A stretch of DNA of 64,000 bases from Streptomyces canus (GCF_001514145.1 NZ_KQ948657.1:430639-494638), one strand, 5' to 3'; counted from the first letter of the stretch, positions 34,796-45,379 are shown. Notes: generated by a model from the sequence alone, not told the origin. Translations and numbers: made by a program.

Positions 34796-35719
34796 GTGCA
34801 GGGAGTGCTGACCGGCTTCGCGGTCATCGCGGTGGTCATCGGGGTCGGCTATCTCATCGGCCTGCGCGGTTACCTCGGCGACCAGGGCCGGGAGGTCCTG
34901 ACCAAGCTGGCCTTCCATGTGGCGTCCCCAGCCCTGCTCTTCACGACTCTGGCGCGGGCCGACCTGTCGGTGATCTTCTCCAGCCGTCTCCTGGTGACCG
35001 CGCTCAGCACGGCAGCGGCGGCGGGCGTCTTCGTGGCGGTGGGTGTCGTACGGGGCTGGGGGCTGGGTCGTACGACGATCGGCGCGCTGTGCTCGTCCTA
35101 CGTCAACTCCGGCAATCTCGGCATCCCGATCGCGGTGTACGTCCTCGGGGACGCGTCACTCGTGGCGCCGGTGCTGCTGTTCCAGCTGGTCGGGGTGACC
35201 CCGGTCGCGCTGACGGTCCTGGACCTGGCGTCCGGCGAGGGGGAGAAGGGCCCGCTGTGGCGGAGACTGCTGACCCCGCTGCGCAATCCGATCGCGGTGG
35301 GCTCGCTGGCCGGCGTGGCGGTCTCGGCGGCCGGTCTGAAGGTCCCGGCCCCCGTCATGGACCCCTTGACCCTGATCGGCGGCATGTCGGTACCGGCCGT
35401 CCTCCTCGCCTTCGGCATCTCCCTGTGCGGCAGCACGATGCCCGGCCGGGGCCCGGACCGACAGCTCGTCCTGCTCTCGGTCGCACTGAAGTCGGTGGGC
35501 CAGCCGGCAGCGGCCTGGGCGCTCGCCGCCGGGGTCTTCGGCCTCCACGGAGCCCATCTCCTCGACGTGGTGGTGACCTCGGCGCTGCCAGCCGCGCAGA
35601 ACCTCTACACCTACGCGTCGACCTACGGCGTGGGCGAACGCCTGGCCCGCGACTCGATCCTGGTGTCGACCGTGTTGTCGGTGCCGGTGCTGGTGGTCGT
35701 GGCGGCCTGGCTCGGGTGA
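34796..35719 (+). CDS. AEC family transporter
   Basis: A 307-residue auxin efflux carrier-family permease with about ten membrane helices. Family marks include YLIGLRGYL near the N-terminus, the broken-helix SYVNSGNLGIPIA, and DVVVTSALPAAQNLYTYAS in the C-terminal half. Substrates of bacterial members are usually organic acids; none can be assigned. GTG 34796 starts at the first helix. The gene ends 7 bases before the convergent Uma2 gene. Confidence 0.85.
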   Translation: MQGVLTGFAVIAVVIGVGYLIGLRGYLGDQGREVLTKLAFHVASPALLFTTLARADLSVIFSSRLLVTALSTAAAAGVFVAVGVVRGWGLGRTTIGALCSSYVNSGNLGIPIAVYVLGDASLVAPVLLFQLVGVTPVALTVLDLASGEGEKGPLWRRLLTPLRNPIAVGSLAGVAVSAAGLKVPAPVMDPLTLIGGMSVPAVLLAFGISLCGSTMPGRGPDRQLVLLSVALKSVGQPAAAWALAAGVFGLHGAHLLDVVVTSALPAAQNLYTYASTYGVGERLARDSILVSTVLSVPVLVVVAAWLG

Positions 35720-35726
35720 CCAGGTG

Positions 35727-36320
35727 TCAACTGAGCGGGAAGCTGCCGGTGTCCAAGTCCAACTTGAACGGTGAGGGCAACGTCAGCCTCTCGCCGTACT
35801 CCACCGAGACAAGGACGCGGTATGTGCCGTTTTGCGGCTCTCCGTAAAGCGTCGCCGTGGGGCGCCCGGACTGCCAGGCATCCAGGAGAAGGTAGAGCGG
35901 CACTCCCGCCACGGCGTAGCCGTGGGCTTTCTTGATGCGGTCATGGTTCGCATTGCTTTTGGATGTGACCTCGACAACGAGTTCAGCCTCGCCGGCATGC
36001 ACGCGCGTTCCGCGGCGCAAGGCGTTCCTCGGCACCACGCACAGGTCGGGAACGAACAGGCCGCCCGTCTCCGGGCACGTCAGTCCGAGCGTCTGATAGA
36101 TGCCCCAGTTGCAGTCGGGAGGCAGCGCCCCGTACATGCGTTCATGAAGCAGCTCAGCAGTGTCGTTGTGTTCTTCGGACGGCGGCGGCGACACGGTGAC
36201 GATCCCTTCGACGATCTCCACCTTGCTGCCCTCCGGAGCGTCCGTCTCCTCCCAGACACGGACGATCTCGTCCCAGCCCGTGCTCTCGGAGGCCCCGGAC
36301 TCGGCGGCGAGTGCGCTCAT
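35727..36320 (-). CDS. Uma2-family putative endonuclease
   Basis: A 197-residue Uma2 (DUF820) protein with a PD-(D/E)xK core: PDLCVVPR, then ELVVEVTSKSN, and Lys in DRIKKAHGYAVAGVPLYLLLD. Uma2 proteins are numerous in Streptomyces; a nuclease role is inferred from fold. ATG 36320 is chosen because GGAGA precedes it; ATG 36332 adds four residues. It stands alone between the AEC gene and deoA. Confidence 0.82.
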   Translation of the reverse strand: MSALAAESGASESTGWDEIVRVWEETDAPEGSKVEIVEGIVTVSPPPSEEHNDTAELLHERMYGALPPDCNWGIYQTLGLTCPETGGLFVPDLCVVPRNALRRGTRVHAGEAELVVEVTSKSNANHDRIKKAHGYAVAGVPLYLLLDAWQSGRPTATLYGEPQNGTYRVLVSVEYGERLTLPSPFKLDLDTGSFPLS

Positions 36321-36415
36321 GGCGGTCTCCATTCGTTACGTCACCGATCCCAGCATGCCGAACGGGACCGGCGGCGGTCCACCGATCCCGTTCACCCAAA
36401 AGAGGAAGCTGCAGG

Positions 36416-37699
<1,284 letters not shown>

Positions 37700-37720
37700 G
37701 CAGGGCTTTCCTTCCGGGAA

Positions 37721-38113
37721 TTACTTGGTGAGATGCCCCGGCCCGAAGGCCTGCGGCAGCATCTCCGACAGCGGCAGGATCCCCGCCGGGGTCTCCATGA
37801 GCAGTTCGGGGCCGCCGAACTCGTACAGCAGCTGCCGGCAGCGGCCGCAGGGGACGAGGATCTCGCCCCTGCCGTCGACGCAGGTGAAGTGCGTGAGACG
37901 GCCGCCGCCCGTGTTCTGCAGCTCCGAGACCAGACCGCACTCGGCGCACAGGCCGAGGCCGTAGGAGGCGTTCTCGACGTTGCAGCCGGTGATCGTACGG
38001 CCGTCGTCGACCAGGGCGGCCACGCCGACCGGGTAGCCGGAGTACGGGGCGTACGCCCGGGACATGGCGTCCCGGGCCGCCGCCCTGAGCGCGCCCCAGT
38101 CGACGCCCGTCAC
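37721..38113 (-). CDS. cdd: Cytidine deaminase
   Basis: A 130-residue zinc deaminase converting (deoxy)cytidine to (deoxy)uridine. Active site: NVENASYGLGLCAECG with catalytic Glu and Cys ligand, and the second Cys pair PCGRCRQLL. The His/Cys pattern is of the all-Cys tetrameric type (CAEC...PCGRC). GTG 38113 overlaps the permease stop by 4 bases, so it is translationally coupled. Its product is a substrate for DeoA once phosphorolysed. Confidence 0.94.
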   Translation of the reverse strand: MTGVDWGALRAAARDAMSRAYAPYSGYPVGVAALVDDGRTITGCNVENASYGLGLCAECGLVSELQNTGGGRLTHFTCVDGRGEILVPCGRCRQLLYEFGGPELLMETPAGILPLSEMLPQAFGPGHLTK

Positions 38114-39393
38114 TTGCCCTGGCCCTTCCGGTAGCGCATGCCGTCCGCCTTGGGCATCCGCAGTCGTTGCGCGGACAGCGACAGCACCAGCAGCGTGACG
38201 ACGTACGGCGTGGCGCCCACGAAGTCGCTCGGGACCTCGTCGGTGACGAGGTACCAGACCAGGACGCCCGCGGCCACCATGAGGCTGATGCCGCCCTGCC
38301 AGTGCGCCTTCTTGTACAGCTTCCAGCCGGCCATCGCGAGCAGCAGCACGAACAGCAGGAGCAGCAGCGCGTGGACGGTCTCGCCGCCGTTGCGCAGCTG
38401 GAGCGCGTCGGAGTAGCCGAACAGGCCGGCGCCCATGGCGAGTCCGCCGGGCCGCCAGTTGCCGAAGATCATGGCCGCGAGGCCGATGTAGCCGCGTCCG
38501 CCGGTCTGGCCCTCCAGGTAGGTGTGCGAGGTGACCAGGGCCAGGAAGGCGCCGCCGAGGCCGGCGAGGCCGCCGGAGACGGCCACGGCCATGTACTTGT
38601 ACTTGTAGACGTTGACGCCGAGGGACTCGGCGGCGATCGGGTTCTCACCGCAGGAGCGCAGCCGCAGGCCGAACGCGGTGCGCCACAGCAGCCACCAGCT
38701 GCCGACGAACAGCACGACCGCCAGGACCGTCACGATGGACAGGTCGGTGAACAGACCGCCGAGGATGCCCGCGATGTCGGAGATCAGGAACCAGTGGTGG
38801 TTCTCGATGGAGTGCAGCCCGCTCGAGAGGCCCGGGACGTCGAAGGTGGGCAGCGAGTCCACGGGCGGGGACTGCTTGGGGTTGCCGCCCGCTTCCTCCG
38901 CCTTGCCGTCCACGAAGAAGAGCTTGGCGAGGTACTGGGTGGTGCCGAGCGCGAGGAGGTTGATCGCGACACCGGAGACGATGTGGTCGACGCCGAAGGT
39001 GACGGTCGCGACCGCGTGCAGCAGGCCGCCCAGGACGCCGAACCCGACGCCGCACAGGAGGCCGAGCCAGGGGCTGGACTGCCAGCCGATCCAGCCGGCG
39101 CCGAAGGTGCCGAGGATCATCATGCCCTCGAGGCCGATGTTGACCACGCCGGACCGCTCGGACCACAGACCGGCGAGACCGGCGAGGCCGATCGGCACGG
39201 CGAGGCTGAGCGCCGCGGAGACCTGGCCCTCGGAGGTGAGCTGGTCGGAGCCGGAGATGACGCGGACCGCGGCGACGAGCAGCAGCGCACCGGCGACGAT
39301 CATGAGGATCTGGCCGAGCGAGCGGCCCGACCGGGTGGCGGTGTCCGCCTTGGGTGCCGCGGGGGGCGGCGTGTCGGTCATCGTGGCAGTCAT
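38110..39393 (-). CDS. Nucleoside ABC transporter permease 2
   Basis: A 427-residue permease of the BPD_transp_2 (RbsC/nucleoside) family with about ten helices and family marks WSERSGVVNIGLEGMMILG and GVDHIVSGVAINLLALG. It is the second permease of the BMP-type purine/nucleoside importer. An N-terminal cytoplasmic tail of about 25 residues precedes the first helix. GGAGGTGGCGTG precedes ATG 39393, which shares one base with the upstream stop. Confidence 0.92.
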   Translation of the reverse strand: MTATMTDTPPPAAPKADTATRSGRSLGQILMIVAGALLLVAAVRVISGSDQLTSEGQVSAALSLAVPIGLAGLAGLWSERSGVVNIGLEGMMILGTFGAGWIGWQSSPWLGLLCGVGFGVLGGLLHAVATVTFGVDHIVSGVAINLLALGTTQYLAKLFFVDGKAEEAGGNPKQSPPVDSLPTFDVPGLSSGLHSIENHHWFLISDIAGILGGLFTDLSIVTVLAVVLFVGSWWLLWRTAFGLRLRSCGENPIAAESLGVNVYKYKYMAVAVSGGLAGLGGAFLALVTSHTYLEGQTGGRGYIGLAAMIFGNWRPGGLAMGAGLFGYSDALQLRNGGETVHALLLLLFVLLLAMAGWKLYKKAHWQGGISLMVAAGVLVWYLVTDEVPSDFVGATPYVVTLLVLSLSAQRLRMPKADGMRYRKGQGK

Positions 39394-40520
39394 CACGCCA
39401 CCTCCTGCTTCTGGGTCGGGGCTGCGGCCTGGGCGGCGAGCTCGGCGCCGACCCGCTGCTGCTGGCGCTTGAGTCCGTAACGGCGTACGACTTCGTAGGC
39501 GATGACGACGCACAGGACGATGACGCCCTGGATGACGCCGAGGATCTCCTTGTCGTAGCCCTCGAACTCCAGGTGGTTGGTGGTGCGCTCCAGGAAGCCC
39601 CACAGCAGTGCGCCCAGTGCGATGCCGACCGGGTTGTTGCGGCCGAGCAGGGCGATGGCGATGCCGGTGAAGCCGATGCCGGTCGGGAAGTCGTTGCTGA
39701 ACTGGTGGCTGTCGTTGAGCAGGGTCGGCATGCCGATCAGGCCGGCCACCGCGCCCGAGATGAGCATGCTGGTGGCGATCATCCTCTTCACCGAGACACC
39801 GCTCGCGGCGGCGGCGCTCTCGGACTGGCCGACGGTGCGCAGGTCGAAGCCGAAGCGGGTGCGGCCGAGGACGAACCAGTACGCGATGCCGACGAGTACG
39901 GCGATGACGATGAAGCCCCACAGCACGCCCGCGGCGCCGGTGTCGATCTGGAAGAAGTGCGAGGACGACGGCAGCGGCTTGGTGGAGACGACCGTGCCGC
40001 CGGCCTGGAGCTCGGCGAGCTTTCCGGGCTGGAGCAGGTAGGCGATGATCGCGGTGGCGATCGAGTTGAGCATGATCGTCGAGATGACCTCGCTGACCCC
40101 GCGGGTCACCTTGAGGACGCCCGCGATGCCCGCCCACACGGCGCCGGTGCCCATGGCGCACAGGATGATCAGCGGGATGGAGATCCAGCCGGGCGTGGTG
40201 AGCGCGCCGCCGAGGACGGCGGCGAAGAACGCGGCGATGCGGTACTGGCCGTCGACGCCGATGTTGAAGAGGTTCATGCGGAAGCCGATGGCCACCGCGA
40301 CACCCGCGAGGTAGTACGTCGTCGCCTTGTTGAGGATGTAGACCTGGCTGTCGCTGGCGGAGCCGTAGGTCAGCATGTCGCTGAAGGCGGCGCCCGGGTT
40401 CTTGCCGGTGGCGAGGATCACCAGGGTGGTGACGACGACTGCGGCGACGACCGCCAGCAGCGGCGCCGCGATGCCGAGGAGCAGCCGCTCCTTGTCGATG
40501 CGTTGGGTCAGCTTGTTCAT
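39393..40520 (-). CDS. Nucleoside ABC transporter permease 1
   Basis: A 375-residue BPD_transp_2 permease with about nine helices and the marks GFRMNLFNIGVDGQYRIAAF and GVSEVISTIMLNSIA. Together with the second permease it forms the membrane channel. ATG 40520 overlaps the ATPase stop by 4 bases. A long polar C-terminus (KRQQQRVGAELAAQAAAPTQ) follows the last helix. Confidence 0.92.
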   Translation of the reverse strand: MNKLTQRIDKERLLLGIAAPLLAVVAAVVVTTLVILATGKNPGAAFSDMLTYGSASDSQVYILNKATTYYLAGVAVAIGFRMNLFNIGVDGQYRIAAFFAAVLGGALTTPGWISIPLIILCAMGTGAVWAGIAGVLKVTRGVSEVISTIMLNSIATAIIAYLLQPGKLAELQAGGTVVSTKPLPSSSHFFQIDTGAAGVLWGFIVIAVLVGIAYWFVLGRTRFGFDLRTVGQSESAAAASGVSVKRMIATSMLISGAVAGLIGMPTLLNDSHQFSNDFPTGIGFTGIAIALLGRNNPVGIALGALLWGFLERTTNHLEFEGYDKEILGVIQGVIVLCVVIAYEVVRRYGLKRQQQRVGAELAAQAAAPTQKQEVA

Positions 40521-42097
40521 CGGGCGTCGTCCTCGTCGTCCGCTGCGGAGTCCTCTGCGTGCTCCAGGTGCCCGGTGGCCGCACCGGTCATGGCGGAGCC
40601 CAGCTCCTCGGGGGTGATGGTGGCGGGGTCGGCGTCGGCGACCAGTCGGCCGCGGTACATGACCCGCAGGGTGTCGGACAGGCCGATGAGCTCGTCCAGG
40701 TCGGCGGAGATCAGCAGCACGGCCAGGCCCTCGCGGCGGGCCTCGCGGATGTGGTCCCAGATCGCGGCCTGCGCGCCGACGTCCACACCACGGGTGGGGT
40801 GGGCGGCGATGAGCAGCTTGGGCGCGTGGCTCATCTCGCGGCCGACGATCAGCTTCTGCTGGTTGCCGCCGGACAGGGAGGCGGCGGTGACGTCGATGCC
40901 CGGGGTGCGGACGTCGTACGCCTTGATGATGCGCTCGGTGTCGGTGCGGGCCGCCTTGATGTCGAGCAGCTGGCCGCGGGAGTTGGGCTTCTCGGTGACG
41001 TGGCCGAGGATGCGGTTCTCCCACAGCGGGGCCTCGAGGAGCAGGCCGTGACGGTGGCGGTCCTCGGGGATGTAGCCGACGCCGGCCTCGCGGCGGTGGC
41101 GGGTGGGGACGTGGGAGATGTCGGTGCCGTCGAGGGTGACCGTGCCGGTGTCGGGGTTGCGGATGCCCATGATGGCCTCGACCAGTTCGGACTGCCCGTT
41201 GCCCTCCACACCGGCGATACCGAGGACCTCGCCCTGGTGGATGGTGAACGAGATGTCGTCGAGGATGATCCGCTCGATGCCGTCGAGGTCGGTCTGGGCC
41301 AGGCGCAGGCCGTCCAGCTTCAGCAGCGGGACGTCGGTGACCGTGGACTCCTCGGTCTCCGGGGTGGGCAGTTCGCTGCCGACCATCAGCTCGGCGAGCT
41401 GCTTGGAGGTGGTGCCGGCGGGCTTGACCGTGCCGACGGTGGTACCGCGCCGGATGACCGTGATCTCGTCGGCGACGGACAGGACTTCGCCGAGCTTGTG
41501 CGAGATGAAGATGACGGTGAGGCCCTCGGCCTTGAGCTCGCGCAGGTTGTCGAAGAGGGCGTCGACCTCCTGCGGCACGAGGACGGCGGTGGGCTCGTCG
41601 AGGATCAGCGTCTTGGCGCCGCGGTAGAGGACCTTGAGGATCTCCACGCGCTGGCGGTCGGCGACGCCGAGCTCCTCCAGCAGCACGTCGGGGCGTACGT
41701 TCAGGCTGTACGCGTCGGAGATCTCCCTGATCTTCGCGCGGGCCTTGGCGCCGATGCCGTACAGCTTCTCCGCGCCCAGGACGACGTTCTCCAGGACCGT
41801 GAGGTTGTCGGCGAGCATGAAGTGCTGGTGCACCATGCCGATGCCACGGGCGATGGCGTCGGCGGGGGTGTGGAAGGTGACCGTCTCGCCGTTCACCGTG
41901 ATGGTGCCCTCGTCCGGCTGCTGCATGCCGTAGAGGATCTTCATCAGGGTGGACTTGCCAGCACCGTTCTCACCGCACAGGGCGTGCACGGTGCCCGTGC
42001 GGACGGTGATGTCGATGTCCTTGTTGGCCACGACGCCGGGGAATCGCTTGGTGATGCCGCGCAGTTCGACGGCAGCGGGAGGGCTGGACGCGTTGAT
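40517..42097 (-). CDS. Nucleoside ABC transporter ATPase (apparent ATC start)
   Basis: A double-domain ATPase of the RbsA/YufO type. Domain 1 has Walker A GENGAGKST and a DEPTAVL Walker B; domain 2 has a degenerate P-loop region (GVEGNGQSE), signature LSGGNQQK and HPTRGVD. The first beta strand VELRGITKRFPGVVAN is encoded upstream of the first canonical start (GTG 42031), and no ATG, GTG, TTG or CTG lies in frame before it. GAGGAG followed after 10 bases by ATC at 42097-42095 gives the natural N-terminus INASSPPAAVELRG. I therefore place the start at ATC, 526 residues; a sequencing error is the alternative. Confidence 0.85.
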   Translation of the reverse strand: MNASSPPAAVELRGITKRFPGVVANKDIDITVRTGTVHALCGENGAGKSTLMKILYGMQQPDEGTITVNGETVTFHTPADAIARGIGMVHQHFMLADNLTVLENVVLGAEKLYGIGAKARAKIREISDAYSLNVRPDVLLEELGVADRQRVEILKVLYRGAKTLILDEPTAVLVPQEVDALFDNLRELKAEGLTVIFISHKLGEVLSVADEITVIRRGTTVGTVKPAGTTSKQLAELMVGSELPTPETEESTVTDVPLLKLDGLRLAQTDLDGIERIILDDISFTIHQGEVLGIAGVEGNGQSELVEAIMGIRNPDTGTVTLDGTDISHVPTRHRREAGVGYIPEDRHRHGLLLEAPLWENRILGHVTEKPNSRGQLLDIKAARTDTERIIKAYDVRTPGIDVTAASLSGGNQQKLIVGREMSHAPKLLIAAHPTRGVDVGAQAAIWDHIREARREGLAVLLISADLDELIGLSDTLRVMYRGRLVADADPATITPEELGSAMTGAATGHLEHAEDSAADDEDDAR

Positions 42098-42169
42098 GGC
42101 GCACTCTCCTCGGGGAAAAGGGGCTGCGTAGGGGAGGGCAGGCGTCGGTGACGCTAGCGCGGCAACTCC

Positions 42170-42184
42170 ATGCTACACGCGTAG
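42170..42184 (-). promoter_or_regulatory. ABC operon promoter with regulon palindrome variant
   Basis: CTACACGCGTAG (42173-42184, one change from the consensus) overlaps TAGCAT on the minus strand (42170-42175), a good -10. The predicted leader of about 65 bases carries the ribosome binding site for the ATPase gene. Confidence 0.68.
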
Positions 42185-42201
42185 AGTTGACACATTGTTA
42201 T

Positions 42202-42240
42202 GGCTCGACGAGGGGGTTGTCGAGGCCCCCTCGTCGAGCC
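42202..42240 (-). terminator. Terminator between the BMP gene and the ABC operon
   Basis: Arms 42202-42216 and 42226-42240 form a perfect 15-bp stem with a 9-base loop. It separates the BMP lipoprotein transcript from the ATPase operon, which then starts from its own promoter. Confidence 0.85.
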
Positions 42241-42264
42241 CGGGTTCCGGCGGGAACCGTCAGG

Positions 42265-43323
42265 TCAGCTGGTCTTGACCTTGACGGCGCCGTCGACGAT
42301 CTTCTTCTTCGCGGCGTCCAGCTGCGGCTGGATGTCGTCGATGAAGCCACCGCTGGTGGCCAGGCCGACACCACCCTTGGCGAGGGAGTAGATCTGGTTG
42401 CCGGTCAGCGGCTTGCCGTCGTGCACGGACTTGACGAAGTCGTAGACGCCGACGTCGACGTTCTTGACCATCGAGGTCAGGATCGAGTTCTTGTACTTGC
42501 TCAGACCCGGGATGTTGTACTGGTCCGAGTCCACGCCGATGGCCCAGGCGCCCTTGACGCCGGAGACGGCCTCGATCGAGCCGTTGCCGGAGGAGCCGGC
42601 CGCGGCGTAGATCACGTCGGCGCCGTTGTCGAGCTGGCCGGACGCGGCCTCCTTGCCCTTGTCGGGGCTGGCGAAGCCGGACAGGTCGGAGCCGTGGGTC
42701 AGGTACTGGACGTCGACCTTGACGCCGGGCTTGGTGTCCTTGACGCCCTGGACGTAGCCCGCCGCGAACTTCTTGATCAGCGGGGTGTCCACGCCGCCGA
42801 TGAAGCCGACGTGTGCCTTCTTGGTCTTCAGCGCGGCGGCGACACCGGCGAGGTAGGAGCCCTGCTCCTCGGTGAAGGTGATGCTGTCGACGTTCTTGGC
42901 GGTCGCGACCGAGTCGATGAGACCGAAGCTGACCTTCGGGTACTTCGCGGCGACCTTGTCGACCGAGGTGGCGTACGAGAAACCGACGGCGACGATCGGG
43001 TTGTAGCCGGCGTCCGCCAGGTCGGTCAGGCGCTGCTCACGGTCGGCCTCGGTGTCGGAGCTCTTGGCGGTGAGCTCCTTGATGGAACCGCTGAACTCCT
43101 TCTCCGCCTTGTCGGCACCGCGCGCGGCGGAGTCGTTGAAGGAGCGGTCACCGCGGCCGCCGACGTCGTAGGCGAGACCGATCTTGATTCCGCCCTTGCC
43201 GCTGCCCGCGGAGGCGGACGAGGAGCTGTCGTCCTCGGAGGAGGTGCTGCCACAGGCTGTGGCAGTCAGTGCGAGAGCTGCGGTGGCGATACACGCAGCG
43301 GAAAGCTTGGCTACCCGGCGCAC
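42265..43323 (-). CDS. BMP-family nucleoside-binding lipoprotein
   Basis: A 352-residue substrate-binding lipoprotein: signal with lipobox LTATACGS, Ser-rich linker, then a Bmp/PnrA domain (KIGLAYDVGGRGDRSFNDSAARG...HVGFIGGVDTPLIKKF...GADVIYAAAGSSGNG). PnrA proteins bind purine nucleosides for ABC import. AAGGAG lies 7 bases before GTG 43323. It has its own promoter and palindrome and its own terminator, so it can be made in excess over the membrane components. Confidence 0.93.
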   Translation of the reverse strand: MRRVAKLSAACIATAALALTATACGSTSSEDDSSSSASAGSGKGGIKIGLAYDVGGRGDRSFNDSAARGADKAEKEFSGSIKELTAKSSDTEADREQRLTDLADAGYNPIVAVGFSYATSVDKVAAKYPKVSFGLIDSVATAKNVDSITFTEEQGSYLAGVAAALKTKKAHVGFIGGVDTPLIKKFAAGYVQGVKDTKPGVKVDVQYLTHGSDLSGFASPDKGKEAASGQLDNGADVIYAAAGSSGNGSIEAVSGVKGAWAIGVDSDQYNIPGLSKYKNSILTSMVKNVDVGVYDFVKSVHDGKPLTGNQIYSLAKGGVGLATSGGFIDDIQPQLDAAKKKIVDGAVKVKTS

Positions 43324-43427
43324 GGGAGGCTCCTTCACCTGACCTGAGCGCCTTGTCGGCGCTTCATGTGAGCACCATGCCAGTGCCCGGGCCTGTACGC
43401 CCCTGCGGCGTTGGCTTCGCGGCATCG

Positions 43428-43439
43428 TAACGCGCGTAG
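43428..43439. promoter_or_regulatory. Nucleoside-regulon palindrome variant (BMP gene)
   Basis: TAACGCGCGTAG, 10 of 12 matches to CTACGCGCGTAG. On the minus strand it reads CTACGCGCGTTA and merges with TACGAT, a -10-like hexamer. The leader to GTG 43323 is about 90 bases. Confidence 0.6.
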
Positions 43440-43577
43440 ATGTCGGAAACAGACCTCTTCCGAAGCCGTTATCGATTCGAGGCAAACAGCGTCTGAACTC
43501 AGGCTCTTCCGCCCTGCCACACCGGGATTTCGATGTGCGCACAATTGGCTTACGAGCATGTTGCGCCGGTCGGCGGA

Positions 43578-43597
43578 ACGGCCCCCGAGGGGGCCGT
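43578..43597 (-). terminator. Terminator after the amidohydrolase gene
   Basis: ACGGCCCC and GGGGCCGT flank a 4-base loop just downstream of the amidohydrolase stop, insulating the BMP promoter. The rest of the 288-base gap holds the BMP promoter and no gene. Confidence 0.68.
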
Positions 43598-43611
43598 CCG
43601 TCACGGTCGGA

Positions 43612-44832
43612 TCACTGTGCGGCATCCAGCAGGGCCGCCGCCGTGAACATCTCCACACCCACGGTGATGGCGGACTCGTCGGCGTCGAAGTCGCCCTGGT
43701 GAAGGTCGCGCACGGTCCGCTCCCCCGGCGTGCGCACCCCGAGGCGCGCCATGGCACCGGGGACGTGCTGCAGGTACCAGGAGAAGTCCTCGCCGCCCAG
43801 GCTCTGCTCGGTGGTCTCGATCGAGTCGGCCCCGCGCCGGGCGGTCATGGCCTCGCGAATCAAGTCGGTGACGCCCCCGTCGTTGACGACGGGCGGGACA
43901 CCGCGCACGTAGTTGATCTCGGACTTGGCCCCGTGCAGATTGGCGACCTCGTCGATCACGGCGACCACGATGTCCGGGGCCTGCCGCCAGGTGTCGAGGT
44001 CCAGGCAGCGCACGGTCCCGGAGAGCTCGGCGTGCTGCGGGATCACGTTCGGCGCATGCCCCGACTCGATCCGCCCCCAGGTCACGGCGAGCCCGGCCCG
44101 CGTGTCCACCCGTCGCCCGACGATGGCGGGCACGTCGGTGACGACGCGGGCGGCGGCGGTGACGAGGTCGGTGGTGAGGTGCGGCCGGGCGGTGTGCCCA
44201 CCGGGCCCGTCGAGGGAGATCTCCAGCCGGTCACAGGCGGAGGTGATGGCACCGGTCCTGAGCCCGACCTTCCCGGCGTCGACCCGCGGGTCGCAGTGCA
44301 CGGCGAGCATCTTCCCGACGCCCTCCAGCACCCCGCAGTCGATGGCGTCGGCGGCACCGCCGGGCAGCACTTCCTCGGCGGGCTGGAAGAGCAGCCGCAC
44401 GGGCCGCGGCAGCAGCCCACGCCTGTGCAGGTCGGCGAGGACGAGCCCGGCCCCGAGCACGACGGTCGTGTGAACGTCATGTCCGCACGCGTGCGCCCGA
44501 TCGGGCACGGTCGACCGGTACGAGCACTCGGTCTTCGTGTCCGGGATGGGCAGGCCGTCGATGTCGGCGCGCAGGGCGAGCATGGGCCGCTCGCCGTCCC
44601 ACTCCCCGATGTCACACACGAGCCCGGTCCCGACGGCGAGCACGCGCGGCTTCAGCCCGGCCCTCTCCAGCCGTTCCTTGATCGCCGCGGTGGTTCGGAA
44701 CTCCTGGTTGCCGAGCTCCGGGTGCATGTGCAGGTCGCGGCGGAAGTGGACGAGTTCGGCGTGCAGCGCGTCGCTGAGCACGCCGGGGAGCACGGCTTCC
44801 CCGGGCAGATCGACCTCGGACTCCAGTGACAT
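43612..44832 (-). CDS. M20-family amidohydrolase
   Basis: A 406-residue metallo-amidohydrolase of the M20D/aminoacylase type. Motifs: FRRDLHMHPELG, metal ligands in HACGHDVHTTVVLG, FQPAEEVLPGGA and GGEDFSWYLQ. The family removes acyl groups from amino acids or similar amides; the substrate is unknown. ATG 44832 is preferred; GTG 44844 adds four residues. It is upstream of the BMP gene but separated by a terminator. The 297-base region upstream (44833-45129) contains no gene I can support. Confidence 0.87.
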   Translation of the reverse strand: MSLESEVDLPGEAVLPGVLSDALHAELVHFRRDLHMHPELGNQEFRTTAAIKERLERAGLKPRVLAVGTGLVCDIGEWDGERPMLALRADIDGLPIPDTKTECSYRSTVPDRAHACGHDVHTTVVLGAGLVLADLHRRGLLPRPVRLLFQPAEEVLPGGAADAIDCGVLEGVGKMLAVHCDPRVDAGKVGLRTGAITSACDRLEISLDGPGGHTARPHLTTDLVTAAARVVTDVPAIVGRRVDTRAGLAVTWGRIESGHAPNVIPQHAELSGTVRCLDLDTWRQAPDIVVAVIDEVANLHGAKSEINYVRGVPPVVNDGGVTDLIREAMTARRGADSIETTEQSLGGEDFSWYLQHVPGAMARLGVRTPGERTVRDLHQGDFDADESAITVGVEMFTAAALLDAAQ

Positions 44833-45129
44833 CAGTTGCTTCACCCTCTAAAGGGTAGGACGCCGGGGCGACCAACCGACCCGCGATCAACAAAACTTCA
44901 ACCCACAGAGGGCAGAAAATTTGGCCGCTCGACGCATGGATGTGGTTTGAGGTGGGTAAGAACCTCGTTTCCCACACATACCACGCCTCCGCTCCCGCAT
45001 GCCGATCTGTTCACCTTTCGGAACTCCACCGGAAGCGGAATCGGATCAGGGTCCCGGAATCATCACCACCACGTGACGATTGCACCACGCAGGGCGATCG
45101 GTCGGCGCGGGCCGGGCAGCCTTCCCCGT

Positions 45130-45378
45130 ATGAACGCGTGCGGATGCGGCGAGGACCAAATTCCCTGGATGCTGGCGAAATTCGGTTTCCTGGGCTCGGC
45201 GGGGCTGATCCTGGGAATACTGATCACCATGATCGCGGCGGGCTGGCTGCTGTCCTCGCTGGTGTGGCTGGTACGCCGACGCCACACACCGGCACCGGCA
45301 CCGGCACCGATCGACGAACCCTCGCAGCACCCTCTGGCGGGATTCACCTGGACGGACGAGCCGCCCCGCGGGGCCTGA
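45130..45378 (+). CDS. Small membrane protein with Cys motif
   Basis: An 82-residue protein beginning MNACGCGEDQIPWM (two Cys as CGC), followed by a long hydrophobic segment (about 19-49) and a Pro-rich tail. I recognise no family. The ATG at 45130 is chosen by composition; an upstream start would add low-complexity sequence. It directly precedes the decayed locus, so it may itself be a young or accessory gene. Confidence 0.55.
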   Translation: MNACGCGEDQIPWMLAKFGFLGSAGLILGILITMIAAGWLLSSLVWLVRRRHTPAPAPAPIDEPSQHPLAGFTWTDEPPRGA

Positions 45379-45379
45379 G

